DNA of 64,000 bases from Solibacteraceae bacterium (GCA_021324015.1 JAJPJX010000158.1:1-64000), one strand, 5' to 3'. Counted from the stretch's first letter, positions 54,264 through 63,148 are shown. Notes: a model not told the origin generated them from the sequence alone. Numbers and translations: made by a program.

Positions 54264-54430
54264 GCCCAGTAATGAAATTCCGGTGAGGGCACCGGGCGTC
54301 TTTATTCAGCCCTCTCGGAAGGATCCCAGTTCCGTGCCGCGCACGCGACGGACGGCTGGGAGGCTCTTCGCCACACGCGCCGCGTACACTGGCATTTCAA
54401 GGATGACCAGGCACTTGAGAGGACCAGTTG

Positions 54431-55324
54431 GTGAGCGCCGTACATTCCGCCGCGGCTCTTGAGTTGATCAGGCTCACTCCGCTCATGGAGCGCACCACGG
54501 GACGGCCGGAGGTTCAGGTGGCGCTGATTGATGGGCCCGTCGCCATGAGCCATCCCGAACTGGAAATCCAGCATATCCGCGAAGTCAGCGGAATCCGGCC
54601 GGGCGCCTGCGCTCTCGCCGACAGCGCGGCTTGCATGCACGGAACGTTCGTGGCAGGCATCCTCAGCGCGAAACGGGGGAGCACGGCGCCGGCGATCGCT
54701 CCGGATTGCACACTGCTGGTTCGTCCGATATTCAGCGAAACGCCACCGCTCAATGGGCAGATGCCCAGCGCAGCCCCGCAGGAACTCGCGGAAGCCATCG
54801 TCGATTGCGTGAAGGCCGGCGCACGGGTGCTCAACCTGAGCGCGGCTCTCGCCGGGCCCTCCTCCAACGGCGAACGCGAACTGATCCTGGCGCTGGACTT
54901 CGCGGCCTCTCGCGGCGCTGTCACGGTCGCCGCCGCGGGAAACCAGGGAACGCTGGGAAGTTCCGCCATCACGCGGCATCCCTGGGTGATTCCTGTTGGG
55001 GCCTGTGATATGCGCGGCAAGCCCATCGGGGAGTCGAACCTGGGAAGCTCCATCGGGAGGCGCGGGCTGATCGCGCCGGGCCAAAACATCACCAGCCTCA
55101 GTACGAATGGAAGATCACGAGTCTTTGGTGGAACCAGCGCGGCGGCGCCTTTTGTGACAGGGACCATCGCGCTGCTCTGGTCGGAGTTTCCGGAGGCGAG
55201 CGCCGCCGAGGTGAAATCCGCTTTGATCCTGGCCGGCGGGGCTCGCCGCAGGACGGTGGTTCCACCGGTCCTGGATGCCGCGGCCGCATCGCGGACCCTG
55301 GCTGCCTCGCGAGCAGGACGGTGA
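54431..55324 (+). CDS. cytosolic S8 subtilisin-like protease, PatA/PatG-related
   Basis: A 297-aa subtilase without signal peptide. The triad is complete: D34 in VALIDGPV, H70 in MHGTFVAG, S236 in GGTSAAAPF; the oxyanion Asn is in AAAGNQG. The segment LTPLMERTTGRPEVQVALIDGPV (two parts here: helix then strand) is very like the start of cyanobactin proteases PatA/PatG, which cut leader or follower from precursor peptides in the cytosol. GTG 54431 is chosen, with GAGAGGA about 9 bases upstream; TTG 54428 and ATG 54485 are alternatives. The first gene of the cluster. Confidence 0.85.
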   Translation: MSAVHSAAALELIRLTPLMERTTGRPEVQVALIDGPVAMSHPELEIQHIREVSGIRPGACALADSAACMHGTFVAGILSAKRGSTAPAIAPDCTLLVRPIFSETPPLNGQMPSAAPQELAEAIVDCVKAGARVLNLSAALAGPSSNGERELILALDFAASRGAVTVAAAGNQGTLGSSAITRHPWVIPVGACDMRGKPIGESNLGSSIGRRGLIAPGQNITSLSTNGRSRVFGGTSAAAPFVTGTIALLWSEFPEASAAEVKSALILAGGARRRTVVPPVLDAAAASRTLAASRAGR

Positions 55325-55331
55325 GCACGCC

Positions 55332-55526
55332 ATGAAGAAGAGGCCTGCGACGCAAAGGGCTGAGCGCCAGCCGTATCAGGTTCGTCTACCGGGTTTTCTC
55401 ATCAAGGAGGAGACCGGCCTGGGGGACGCAGTCAAGCGCGCTACTTACGCAATGGGAATCAAGCCCTGCGGCGGCTGCGAGAGACGCGCTTCCGCCCTCA
55501 ACCGCTGGCTGGTTTTTTCCCGTTAA
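55332..55526 (+). CDS. small conserved-looking CGGC protein
   Basis: A 64-aa basic protein. The first part, QPYQVRLPGFLIKEETGLG, contains the LPGF motif that also opens the Cys-rich peptide at 56688. The second part, GIKPCGGCERRASALNR, has a CxxC followed by a basic helix. ATG 55332 lies 8 bp after the protease gene. It could be a RiPP precursor, a carrier or metal-binding protein, or a recognition element. I recall similar short PCGGC proteins only as uncharacterised. Confidence 0.65.
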   Translation: MKKRPATQRAERQPYQVRLPGFLIKEETGLGDAVKRATYAMGIKPCGGCERRASALNRWLVFSR

Positions 55527-55564
55527 TCGCTACCGTGAGGACGTTCACATAGAGGAGGCACGTT

Positions 55565-56470
55565 ATGGAAGCGGAAACTAAAGAAAATTCGCAGACGCAA
55601 ACAACTCCCGCCGTGACTGCGACAGTCGCCGGCAGCAGGCTTTCGCCGCAGGCATGCCCGACCTGCGGAACTGCACCAGCCGCCCACGGTGCGCCAGATC
55701 CAACTTCCTGGGTATACGCTATCGGCCACATCGAGGCCCGGTTCCCGACCATCTCCGTGGAAAAAGAGTTCGCGCAGGTGGCGGGCCGGGACAAGACCGC
55801 CGGGCTCACCGACCGGCAGGCGTTTCACGCCGTTCTTTCCAGATCCGAGAACCGCTACCTGGTTCGACAACTCTGCTGGGTAATGACCGTGGAAGGGCTG
55901 GAGACGTACCTGCTGCGGCCCCGTGACCCGGGGGATTACGACCTGCTGGCGGGAACCATACGGCCCAACCCCAGCCCCCTCGATCTGGACGTCGTGATCG
56001 GCATCCGCGGGCCCATCGCTCCGCCGGAGATGTGCAACGGTTTGATGATCCCGATCGTGACCTTCGACCAGATTTATTCCTTCGACCGTGACGTTCTCAT
56101 CAAAGCGATTCCCAAACCGGAGAAGACTTCCGCCAAGGACTTCGCGCCCGCGGCGGAGGAGCTGTTCGACCGCATCATGTACATGACCGACAACGCCGGC
56201 GCAACGGACGAACACCGCACCCTGAACTATCTCGCAGTTCGCTACCCGGCCATCTACGGCAAAGCGGCCGAGTATTTCGCGCAGAACTGTTCACTCACGG
56301 CCGTGGACGTACAAACGTCGACGCTCAGCGGCACGCGAAAAGTGCTGGAAGTGATCTTTTCCTTCACCAACCGCACTACAGACGTGCTGGACAAGTGCTT
56401 TGTGCGCGTCGACGCGACCGATGAGTTTCCCTTCCTCGTCACCAAGATATCGCCGTACTATGCCCGATGA
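55565..56470 (+). CDS. PatG C-terminal-region-like protein
   Basis: A 301-aa cytosolic protein. After a low-complexity N-terminus with a CPTC knuckle (about 31-34), it continues TSWVYAIGHIEARFPTISV, ENRYLVRQLCWVMTVEGLETY, LDLDVVIGIRGPIAPPEM and FDQIYSFDRD. The pattern agrees with the domain that follows the protease in cyanobactin PatG proteins, here free-standing. Its activity is unknown. GAGGAGG at 55551-55557 supports ATG 55565. It is the third gene of the cluster, 38 bp after the CGGC protein. Confidence 0.75.
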   Translation: MEAETKENSQTQTTPAVTATVAGSRLSPQACPTCGTAPAAHGAPDPTSWVYAIGHIEARFPTISVEKEFAQVAGRDKTAGLTDRQAFHAVLSRSENRYLVRQLCWVMTVEGLETYLLRPRDPGDYDLLAGTIRPNPSPLDLDVVIGIRGPIAPPEMCNGLMIPIVTFDQIYSFDRDVLIKAIPKPEKTSAKDFAPAAEELFDRIMYMTDNAGATDEHRTLNYLAVRYPAIYGKAAEYFAQNCSLTAVDVQTSTLSGTRKVLEVIFSFTNRTTDVLDKCFVRVDATDEFPFLVTKISPYYAR

Positions 56471-56687
56471 GTATAACCAAACAGGGGGGCCGACGTTACG
56501 GAGATACCGGGATTTCTCGCGGGCGCCTCCGTTTGGTCATGCGAACCGGCGATGCCGCGTGACCAGCGCACGCGGCGGTGCAATGTTCGCGACGGCGGAG
56601 TTACTTTGGCCGGCACGTGCATAGCGATAACTAAGCGGGCTATACAGAGTCAGGTTCCGTCAACTAACAAAGAGCGAGGTGTATACA

Positions 56688-57014
56688 ATGGCGTTACCAG
56701 GGTTTACCGCGGAAGCGGGCGTTTATCTTTCCCACGGGCAATATAGAGCCGTGATGGGCGGTGCGGGTGCTGCCGGGCTTGTACCAGCACTTCCGAGCTG
56801 TGCGGCTTGTGAATCGATTTGCGACAAGTGTTTCGATTGCCTCGACTCGGGAAAGCCGATGTCCAAGTGCCCCCCGTGCCGTGTGTGTTCACATTGCGGA
56901 TCCTGCGGGACGGGAGGAGGCGGAGGGGGGAGCCTCTTGTGCTGCGAGTTTTTGCAGAATCCGAACCCCGGGTTCAATTGTAACTGGTGCGGCCCCGAAC
57001 CGTTTCCACTTTAG
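56688..57014 (+). CDS. 108-aa cysteine-rich peptide, candidate precursor or metal-binding protein
   Basis: A 14-Cys peptide. The N-terminus, MALPGFTAEAGVYLSHGQYR, looks like a conserved leader and shares LPGF with the 64-aa protein. The core holds two Cys ladders: CAACESICDKCFDC and CPPCRVCSHCGSC (C-x2-C four times in a row), then a Gly-rich linker and CC and CNWC near the end. It may be a RiPP precursor cut by the PatG-like protease, a metallothionein-like protein or an iron-sulfur protein. AGCGAGGT precedes ATG 56688. Its last 4 bases overlap the end of the convergent RND gene. TATACA at 56641 is a possible -10 box. Confidence 0.7.
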   Translation: MALPGFTAEAGVYLSHGQYRAVMGGAGAAGLVPALPSCAACESICDKCFDCLDSGKPMSKCPPCRVCSHCGSCGTGGGGGGSLLCCEFLQNPNPGFNCNWCGPEPFPL

Positions 57015-60000
57015 GGCAAGCCGGGCCGAGAGAAGCCATTCGCGGGCTCGAAATCCCCCCAGCGCAGGGCCAGGGCGGGCAGCACCAGCAGATTCAGCAG
57101 CGTGGAGGTGACGAGGCCGCCCAGGATCACGGCGGCCATGGGGCCTTCGATCTCGCGGCCCGGCTCGCCGCTGCCGAGGGCCAGCGGCAGCAGCCCCAAG
57201 GCGGTGACCAGCGCGGTCATGAGGATGGGCACCAGGCGTTCGGAAGCGCCGCGTAGTGCGGCCTCCAGGCCCCAGGCGACGCTTTCTTCGCGCACCAGGT
57301 GCTGGTAGTGCGAAAGCAGCATGATCGAGTTGCGCGTGGTGATGCCGAACAGCGTAACGAAGCCCACCAGGGACCCCACCGTCATCCAGCCGCCGGTGAC
57401 AAAGACCGCGAGCACGCCGCCAACCAGGGCGAAAGGCAGGTTGAGCAGCACCAAGAGCAGGTTGCGGAGATTGCCGAAGACCACGGCCAGAAGCAGCACG
57501 ATGCCTACGGCGGCCATGCCGGAGGAGAGCAGGATCTCGCGCTGGGCGGCGGAGCGAGCCTGGGCCGCGCCGGTGAAGACCGGGTAAACGCCCGCGGGAA
57601 ATTGCACTCGGGACACGACCCGCCGTCGTGCCTCCTCCACGAAGGAGGTCAGATCGCGCCCGCGCACGTCGCAGGTGACGGCCTGACGGCGGCGGGCGCC
57701 ATCGTGCAGGATCATGAAGCGGCCGGCGCCTTCCTCCACGTCGGCCAGTTGGGCGAGCGGCAGGCGCATACCCGCGCCGTTGGAGAGCAGGAGCCCGCCC
57801 ACGCCTTCCGGGTCGTGCCGCGCGGCGTCCGCCAGGATCACTGCCACGTCGGAGACGCGGCCGGCCTCGTAGACCTGGGCCACCACGGATCCCTGGTAGG
57901 CAGTCTCCACGCCCTCCAGCACGTCCACGGGGCGAAAACCGAACTGCCGCAGTCGCTCCGGGCGGAGGCGCACGATGATCTGGGGCGCCCCGGGCGGCGA
58001 CTCGACCTGCACGTCCGCGGCGCCGCGCACCCCGGCGACCGCCTGCGCCACTTCGCGAGCCTTGCGGTCCAGCAGGTCCAGGTCGTCGCCGAAGATTTTG
58101 ATCACCACCTGCGCGGTGACGCCGGAGATGGTCTCTTCGATGCGCTCGGCCAGAAATTCGCGGATGGCAAAGGACACGCCCGGAAATTTGACCAGGGCCG
58201 CGCGAATCTCGTCCTCCACGCCCTCGGCTTCCTCGCCTGCGAGAGGCTGAAGCTCCACGTGGATCTCGCTGTAGTGCGTGCCCCAGGTGTCGTCGGCCTT
58301 TTCGGCGCGGCCGATCTGCTGGGCCACCGAGAGGATGTGCGGATTGCGCAGGAGTTCGCGAGTGACCTGCGCGCCCAGGCGGCGGGTCTCCTCCAGGGAG
58401 GTGCCCGGCACCGAGGACATATGCACGATGAAGTGGCCTTCGCGCAGGTCCGGCAGAAACGCGCCACCCAGGTACGGCACGGTGGTGAGCGCGGCCGCGC
58501 AGAGGACCAGGGCGCCGGCCAGCATCTCTACGGGGCGGCGCATGGCGGCCTGCATCAGGCGCCGGTAGACCTGCTTGAGGGCCGTGACGAAGCGCGGCTC
58601 GCGGGCTTGGCCGGCGGCGCGGGCGAGCATCAGGCTGCACAGCGCGGGGGTGAGCGTAAGGGCCACCCCCAGGGAGGCCAGGATGGCCAGCACATACGCC
58701 AGCGCCAGCGGGGCGAACAGGCGGCCTTGCACGCCCGACATGGTGAGCACCGGCAGAAACACCAGGGCCACTACGAAGGTGGCGTACACCACGGCGCTGC
58801 GCACTTCCAGGGAAGCCTCCAGCACCACCCGGAAGACGGGGCGCGGCTGTGGGCCGGCGCGATTCTCGCGCAGGCGGCGGAAGATGTTTTCCACGTCGAT
58901 GATGGCGTCGTCCACCACCTCGCCGATGGCGATTGCCAGGCCGCCCAGCGTGAGCGTGTTCAGGCTGACGCCCATGCGGTCCAGCACCGCGATGGCCACC
59001 AGCAGCGAGACCGGGATGGCGGTGAGGGAGATGAACGCAGTGCGCGCGTTGAACAGGAACAGGAACAACACCGCGGCTACCAGGATGCCGCCCAGCAGCA
59101 GAGAATGGCCAATGTTGCGGATGGAAACCTGGATGAAATTCGCGGGGCGGAACAGCCGGGGGTAGAGCGTGATTTGGGAGGCGGCCACCGCGGGGGCGAC
59201 TTCGGCCAGCGCCTGTTCGAGGGCCGCGGTCACATCCAGGGTGTTGGCGCGGAACTGGCTGGAGACCACCAGCATCACGCCAGGCTGCCCGTTGATGGCG
59301 GCATCGCCGATGCGCGGCTCGGGAGCCTCGACGACACGCGCCACGTCGCCCAGGCGGACGGTCATGCCGCCGGCGGCGCGCAGCGTGGCGCCCGCCAGCG
59401 ATGCGGGGCTGAGCGACTGGCCTTCGGTGCGCAGCACGATGCGCTGCTGCGGGGTCTCGACGAATCCGGCGCCGCGCACACCGGTGGAGGCGCGCGCCGC
59501 GGCCAGCACGTCGTTGATGGAGAGTCCCCAGGCCGCCAGGCGGTCCGGCGCCACCTGCACCTGCAACTGCCGCACTTCGCCGCCGAACACCACCACCTTC
59601 GCCACGCCGGGCACGGCCAGCAGGCGCGGGCGCAGGGTCCAGTCGGCGAAAGTGCGCAGCTCCATCAGGGAGCGCGTGCGCGAGGTCAGCCCCAGGGCCA
59701 GCACCATGCTGGCCGCGCTGGTGAGCGGCGCCATGGCCGGTGCGCTCACCTCGGCGGGTATTTGCGCGGCAGCCTCGGCCAGACGCTCGCCGACCACCTG
59801 GCGCGCGCGGAAGATGTCGGTGTCTTCCTGGAAGACGACGGTGACCACGGAGAGACCCTGGATGGACTGCGAGCGGATGGAATCCAGGCCGGCTACGCCA
59901 TTGACGGAAGATTCCACCGGACGGGTGACGAGTTGCTCGACCTCCTCCGGGGAGAGGCCCGGAGCTTCGGTCTGGATGACCACCTCCGGCGGCGCGAACT

Positions 60001-60121
60001 CCGGATAGACATCGTACTTGGCGTGCAAGGTGGCGTAAATGCCGTAGATCACCGCCAGGCAGGCCAGCGCGACGACCACGCCGCGGAAGCGCAGGGAGAA
60101 CTCCACCAGGCGGCGCAGCAT
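57011..60121 (-). CDS. CusA/CzcA-family RND heavy-metal efflux pump
   Basis: The 1036-aa inner-membrane pump of a tripartite system. The first helix is at about 12-30 and large periplasmic loops lie at about 40-340 and 560-860. The proton-relay region GEVVDDAIIDVENI (about 400-414) carries the paired Asp, and helices occupy 350-470 and 865-1030. The exact metal (Cu, Zn, Co, Ni) is not resolved. The open frame runs 680 bases into the adaptor gene, but ATG 60121 overlaps the adaptor TAA by one base (TAATG) and gives the family start MLRRLVEFSLRFR. Confidence 0.93.
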   Translation of the reverse strand: MLRRLVEFSLRFRGVVVALACLAVIYGIYATLHAKYDVYPEFAPPEVVIQTEAPGLSPEEVEQLVTRPVESSVNGVAGLDSIRSQSIQGLSVVTVVFQEDTDIFRARQVVGERLAEAAAQIPAEVSAPAMAPLTSAASMVLALGLTSRTRSLMELRTFADWTLRPRLLAVPGVAKVVVFGGEVRQLQVQVAPDRLAAWGLSINDVLAAARASTGVRGAGFVETPQQRIVLRTEGQSLSPASLAGATLRAAGGMTVRLGDVARVVEAPEPRIGDAAINGQPGVMLVVSSQFRANTLDVTAALEQALAEVAPAVAASQITLYPRLFRPANFIQVSIRNIGHSLLLGGILVAAVLFLFLFNARTAFISLTAIPVSLLVAIAVLDRMGVSLNTLTLGGLAIAIGEVVDDAIIDVENIFRRLRENRAGPQPRPVFRVVLEASLEVRSAVVYATFVVALVFLPVLTMSGVQGRLFAPLALAYVLAILASLGVALTLTPALCSLMLARAAGQAREPRFVTALKQVYRRLMQAAMRRPVEMLAGALVLCAAALTTVPYLGGAFLPDLREGHFIVHMSSVPGTSLEETRRLGAQVTRELLRNPHILSVAQQIGRAEKADDTWGTHYSEIHVELQPLAGEEAEGVEDEIRAALVKFPGVSFAIREFLAERIEETISGVTAQVVIKIFGDDLDLLDRKAREVAQAVAGVRGAADVQVESPPGAPQIIVRLRPERLRQFGFRPVDVLEGVETAYQGSVVAQVYEAGRVSDVAVILADAARHDPEGVGGLLLSNGAGMRLPLAQLADVEEGAGRFMILHDGARRRQAVTCDVRGRDLTSFVEEARRRVVSRVQFPAGVYPVFTGAAQARSAAQREILLSSGMAAVGIVLLLAVVFGNLRNLLLVLLNLPFALVGGVLAVFVTGGWMTVGSLVGFVTLFGITTRNSIMLLSHYQHLVREESVAWGLEAALRGASERLVPILMTALVTALGLLPLALGSGEPGREIEGPMAAVILGGLVTSTLLNLLVLPALALRWGDFEPANGFSRPGLP

Positions 60122-61380
60122 TATTCGGGGTTTTCCTCGCCCACCTGGATCTGGAACTTGAATTCCTCGGAGAGCAGGGTCTGCGCGCCGGCCACCACCA
60201 CGCGCGTGCCAGGGGGCGGCGCGGCGGCGGACCAGCCGCCGTCGCGCAGATCTTCGGGCGGGACTTCGCGGCGCGCGAAGCGGTCGCCGGAGAGCTGGAG
60301 ATAGACCCAGATGCGGCCCTGGTAGCGCAGCAGGGCGGCGCGCGGAACCGCCACGCCCCGGCGGCGCGCGCCCGCGAGCGGGAGGAAGGCGGTGACGGCG
60401 GCGCCGGGGCGCAGGGAGCGACCGGAATCCGAGAGGCGGAAGAGAAAGCCGCGGCCCTGCGTCAGCGGATCGATGGCGGGCGCGAGCGCCACCAGCCGGG
60501 CCGTGACGGGATGGTCTTCCTCGCCGAAAGCCACGACGCGGGCGGAGGGCGGCGCATCCGGTAGGCGCTCGCCGGCGGGCACGTACACGCGGGCGAGCAG
60601 GCCGTCGAAGCGGGCCAGGCGCAGCAGAGGCTGGCCTGCTTCCACGGATTCTCCGGGCTGGGCCACCAGTTCCACCACCTGGCCGCCGCGCGCGGCGCGC
60701 AGGGGCGCGGAGGCCGCCGGGCCGCTGGCCGAGGCGAGAGAAGCTTCGAGCAGGCGTGCGTTGCGGCTGGCCGCGGTGAGGCGCGCTTCTTCGCCTTTCC
60801 AACGGGCCTCGGCCTCCTCGACAGCGCGGTCGGACATGTTGCGGTTGTCGGCGTTGAGAGTGCGGGCGCGGTGGTAGGCGGCCTGGGCGGCGGCCGCCGA
60901 GGCGCGCGAGGCCTCCACGTCGGCGCGGGCCACGGCCAGCCGCTCGGTGAGGTTCACGCGCTCGGCGGGGGCCAAGCGCGGCTCGATGGAGCCGATCAGG
61001 TCGCCGTCACCCAGGGTCTGCCCCAGGGCCGGCCAAGCGTGGCTGGCGGCGAGTTGCAGCGTGCCAGCCACAGGCGCGCGCACCACGAAGCTGCGCGCGG
61101 GGTCTTCCTCCAGGCGGCCGTAGGCGGCTACTTCCGGCGCCAGCCAGGCTGCCTGGAGCGGACGGGTTTCGAGACCGATGCGTTGTTGGGTGGCGGGCTC
61201 CAAGCGGAGTACGGTCTCGCCCGCGGCGGTGCGCGAGAGGCGCGCGGCGCTCCGGATGGGCTGCTCCCCGCGCTCTTCTTCGGCGCGCGCGCCGCGGCGG
61301 GCCTGGAAGGCCCCCACCAGCAGGGCTGTCAGACCAGCGGCGGCGGCCGCGGCCAGGCCCCAGCGCCAGGCGCGCTTCAT
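60121..61380 (-). CDS. RND efflux periplasmic adaptor (HlyD/CusB family)
   Basis: A 419-aa membrane-fusion protein. An N-terminal helix or signal (about 8-25) is followed by a lipoyl half (FVVRAPVAGTLQL), a long helical hairpin (ADVEASRASAAAAQAAYHRA), the second lipoyl half (PLRAARGGQVVELVAQPGESV) and beta-barrel/MPL domains ending FQIQVG. It links the pump to the TolC-like channel. Its ATG overlaps the tolC-like TGA by 4 bases, and its stop overlaps the pump start by one. Confidence 0.92.
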   Translation of the reverse strand: MKRAWRWGLAAAAAAGLTALLVGAFQARRGARAEEERGEQPIRSAARLSRTAAGETVLRLEPATQQRIGLETRPLQAAWLAPEVAAYGRLEEDPARSFVVRAPVAGTLQLAASHAWPALGQTLGDGDLIGSIEPRLAPAERVNLTERLAVARADVEASRASAAAAQAAYHRARTLNADNRNMSDRAVEEAEARWKGEEARLTAASRNARLLEASLASASGPAASAPLRAARGGQVVELVAQPGESVEAGQPLLRLARFDGLLARVYVPAGERLPDAPPSARVVAFGEEDHPVTARLVALAPAIDPLTQGRGFLFRLSDSGRSLRPGAAVTAFLPLAGARRRGVAVPRAALLRYQGRIWVYLQLSGDRFARREVPPEDLRDGGWSAAAPPPGTRVVVAGAQTLLSEEFKFQIQVGEENPE

Positions 61381-62684
61381 TGTCCGGCGCCTCCTTCGAG
61401 CGGCTGACCGACAGCGTTTTCGAGCGCTCCGAGGGCGGTTTCAGCGCGGCGCAGGGCGTCGAGTTCAGCGCGCGCGCCGGCTAGGCGCTCGAGGCGCACG
61501 CCCGCCAGCGCCAGGCGGTCTTCTTCGCCCGCGCGGACGGCGCGCAGCACGGCGCCTTCGCGCACCTGCTGCAACTCGCGCAGGCGGCCAGCGGCTTCGG
61601 CCAGTTCGGCCAGCGCGCCGCGATAGGCGGCCACAGCCTGCTCCATCTCGCCGATAGCGCGGGCTTCGAGCGCCTCGCAACGGGCCTGGGCTTCGGCCCG
61701 ATGCGCCTCGGCCTCCGCGATGGGCCCGCGGTTGCGGTTGAAGACCGGCACCGGGAACGAGGGCCCGAAGGCGATCTTGTGATGCCCCTCGTCGAAAGAA
61801 TAGCCCGGGGTGAGCTGGATGTCGGGATACTGGCGGGCGACTTCGAGTTGCAGGGCGGCTTCCGCAGCGGCGTACTCGGCCAGGCTGCGGCGGATATCCA
61901 AGCGATTGAGCAAGCCGGCGCGCAACACGCGCGGCAGCGGCAGGGAGGCTTCGGCGGGCGGCGGTGGCAGGGAGGCGAAAGACGCTTGGGCCAGCGCGGC
62001 GGCTGGCAGGCCCAGGGCGGCGGCCAGCGCGGCCAGGCTTTCCGCGGCCTGTGTTTCGGCCGCACGCGCCGCCACCTCGACGGAGAGCAGCCCGGCGCGC
62101 TCGCGGTCCACTTCGGGGCGGGCGATCTCGCCAACGCGCAGGCGGGCCTCGAGCAGTTCCACGGATTCGCGGCGCCGAGCGGCCTCATCGCGCAGCAGAA
62201 CGAGCGAGCGGCGGGCCAGCAGGTGATCGAGCCAGGCCGCGCGCACGCGGCTGCGCACCCGCCAGGCGGTTTCCGCAACTTCCAGACGCGCCGCTTCGGC
62301 CTGCTTCTGCGCCGCCAGCGTGCGCCAGGCGCGCTTGCCGGCGGTTTCGATGGTGAACACCGGCTCGAAGTGCGCCACCACCGGAGATTCGGGCGAATCG
62401 GTGTAGCCGGCGCCCACCGAAATCGAGGGGTTGGGCTTGGCTGCGGCCGTAAGCACGGCGGCTTCGGCGGCGCGCAGGCGGGCGCGGGCCACGGCCAAGT
62501 CCGGACTGTTGGCGGCGGCCACCGCCGCGAGCGCCGGCAGGTCCAGCGAGGTTCCGGCGGGCTGGCGCAGAGTGCGGCTCCGGAACTCCCGCTCGATCTG
62601 CTCGGGCTGGAGCGGGTGGGCCTGATATTTCACGCAGCCGCAGCAGACCGCCAGCGCCAGCAGCGGAACTCCCACGCGACACAC
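61377..62684 (-). CDS. TolC-family outer-membrane efflux channel
   Basis: A 435-aa outer-membrane factor. A short signal ends in LALAVCCGC, a possible lipobox, so it may be a lipoprotein like CusC/OprM. Two long coiled-coil pairs are visible (e.g. PDLAVARARLRAAEAAVL and AEAEAHRAEAQARCEALE) with strand segments SISVGAGYTD and DIQLTPGYSFD between. GTG 62684 is the start with a weak ribosome site. It is the first gene of the tolC-hlyD-RND operon. Confidence 0.9.
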   Translation of the reverse strand: MCRVGVPLLALAVCCGCVKYQAHPLQPEQIEREFRSRTLRQPAGTSLDLPALAAVAAANSPDLAVARARLRAAEAAVLTAAAKPNPSISVGAGYTDSPESPVVAHFEPVFTIETAGKRAWRTLAAQKQAEAARLEVAETAWRVRSRVRAAWLDHLLARRSLVLLRDEAARRRESVELLEARLRVGEIARPEVDRERAGLLSVEVAARAAETQAAESLAALAAALGLPAAALAQASFASLPPPPAEASLPLPRVLRAGLLNRLDIRRSLAEYAAAEAALQLEVARQYPDIQLTPGYSFDEGHHKIAFGPSFPVPVFNRNRGPIAEAEAHRAEAQARCEALEARAIGEMEQAVAAYRGALAELAEAAGRLRELQQVREGAVLRAVRAGEEDRLALAGVRLERLAGARAELDALRRAETALGALENAVGQPLEGGAGQ

Positions 62685-62843
62685 GCTCTACTTTACGGTC
62701 CGGAAGGGGACGGCAACGTGACGCGCAGATTACGATTTCGTCAGGGAAGGCGGCAGGGCGTGGCCGGTTCAGTTTGAGTTATGAAAAAAGCAACGCACGA
62801 ACAAGATATAAAATAATCCTCAGCCTGCACCGACAAGCACCGC

Positions 62844-62872
62844 TTGCCGCCAAGTCAAGGTCCGTGTATACT
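62844..62872 (+). promoter_or_regulatory. candidate promoter of the right-end gene pair
   Basis: TTGCCG (62844-62849) and TATACT (62867-62872) with a 17-bp spacer, 90 bases before the start of the small basic protein. Surrounding DNA is AT-richer than the efflux operon. Confidence 0.5.
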
Positions 62873-62968
62873 GATCTTGCAATGCTTTCCCGAGCAAGCA
62901 TATCCAAGCAGCTACGCGACCCGCATCTGTCAGCGGATTCTGAGGCTAAAGATTTAATCGGAGAACGG

Positions 62969-63148
62969 ATGGATGGTGGCCCGTTATCGCCACACGAGCC
63001 AGAGCGCAAGAAAAACCCGGCCGCTGTCGCCCTCTCCCAGTTGGGAGCTTCCAAGGGTGGTTTGGCAAGGGCCGCCGCCTTGTCGGACCGAAAGCGGAAG
63101 ATGATCGCTAAAAAGGCAGCGGAAGCCCGCTGGAGGGGTAGAGCCTGA
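62969..63148 (+). CDS. small basic protein upstream of a ClpP-fold protease
   Basis: A 59-aa protein. After an acidic head, the second part KKNPAAVALSQLGASKGG and then ARAAALSDRKRKMIAKKAAEARW is a Lys/Arg/Ala-rich pattern seen in many short bacterial proteins of unknown role. ATG 62969 follows GGAGA by 6 bases; an in-frame ATG at 62882 gives an 88-aa form. Its TGA overlaps the protease ATG by one base, so the two are coupled. It may be a nucleic-acid-binding partner or an antitoxin-like protein. Confidence 0.6.
   Translation: MDGGPLSPHEPERKKNPAAVALSQLGASKGGLARAAALSDRKRKMIAKKAAEARWRGRA

Noticed and set aside
54235-54462. 75-codon frame in the leader of the PatG-like cluster
   Set aside because: It overlaps the promoter itself, has no ribosome site and no protein-like pattern.
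56400-56624. 74-codon frame after the PatG-like protein
   Set aside because: Arg/Pro-rich, starts inside the previous gene in another frame, and has no ribosome site.
57299-60304. 1001-codon open frame on the plus strand
   Set aside because: Antisense to the RND pump; same His/Gln/Gly-rich shadow pattern, no domain.
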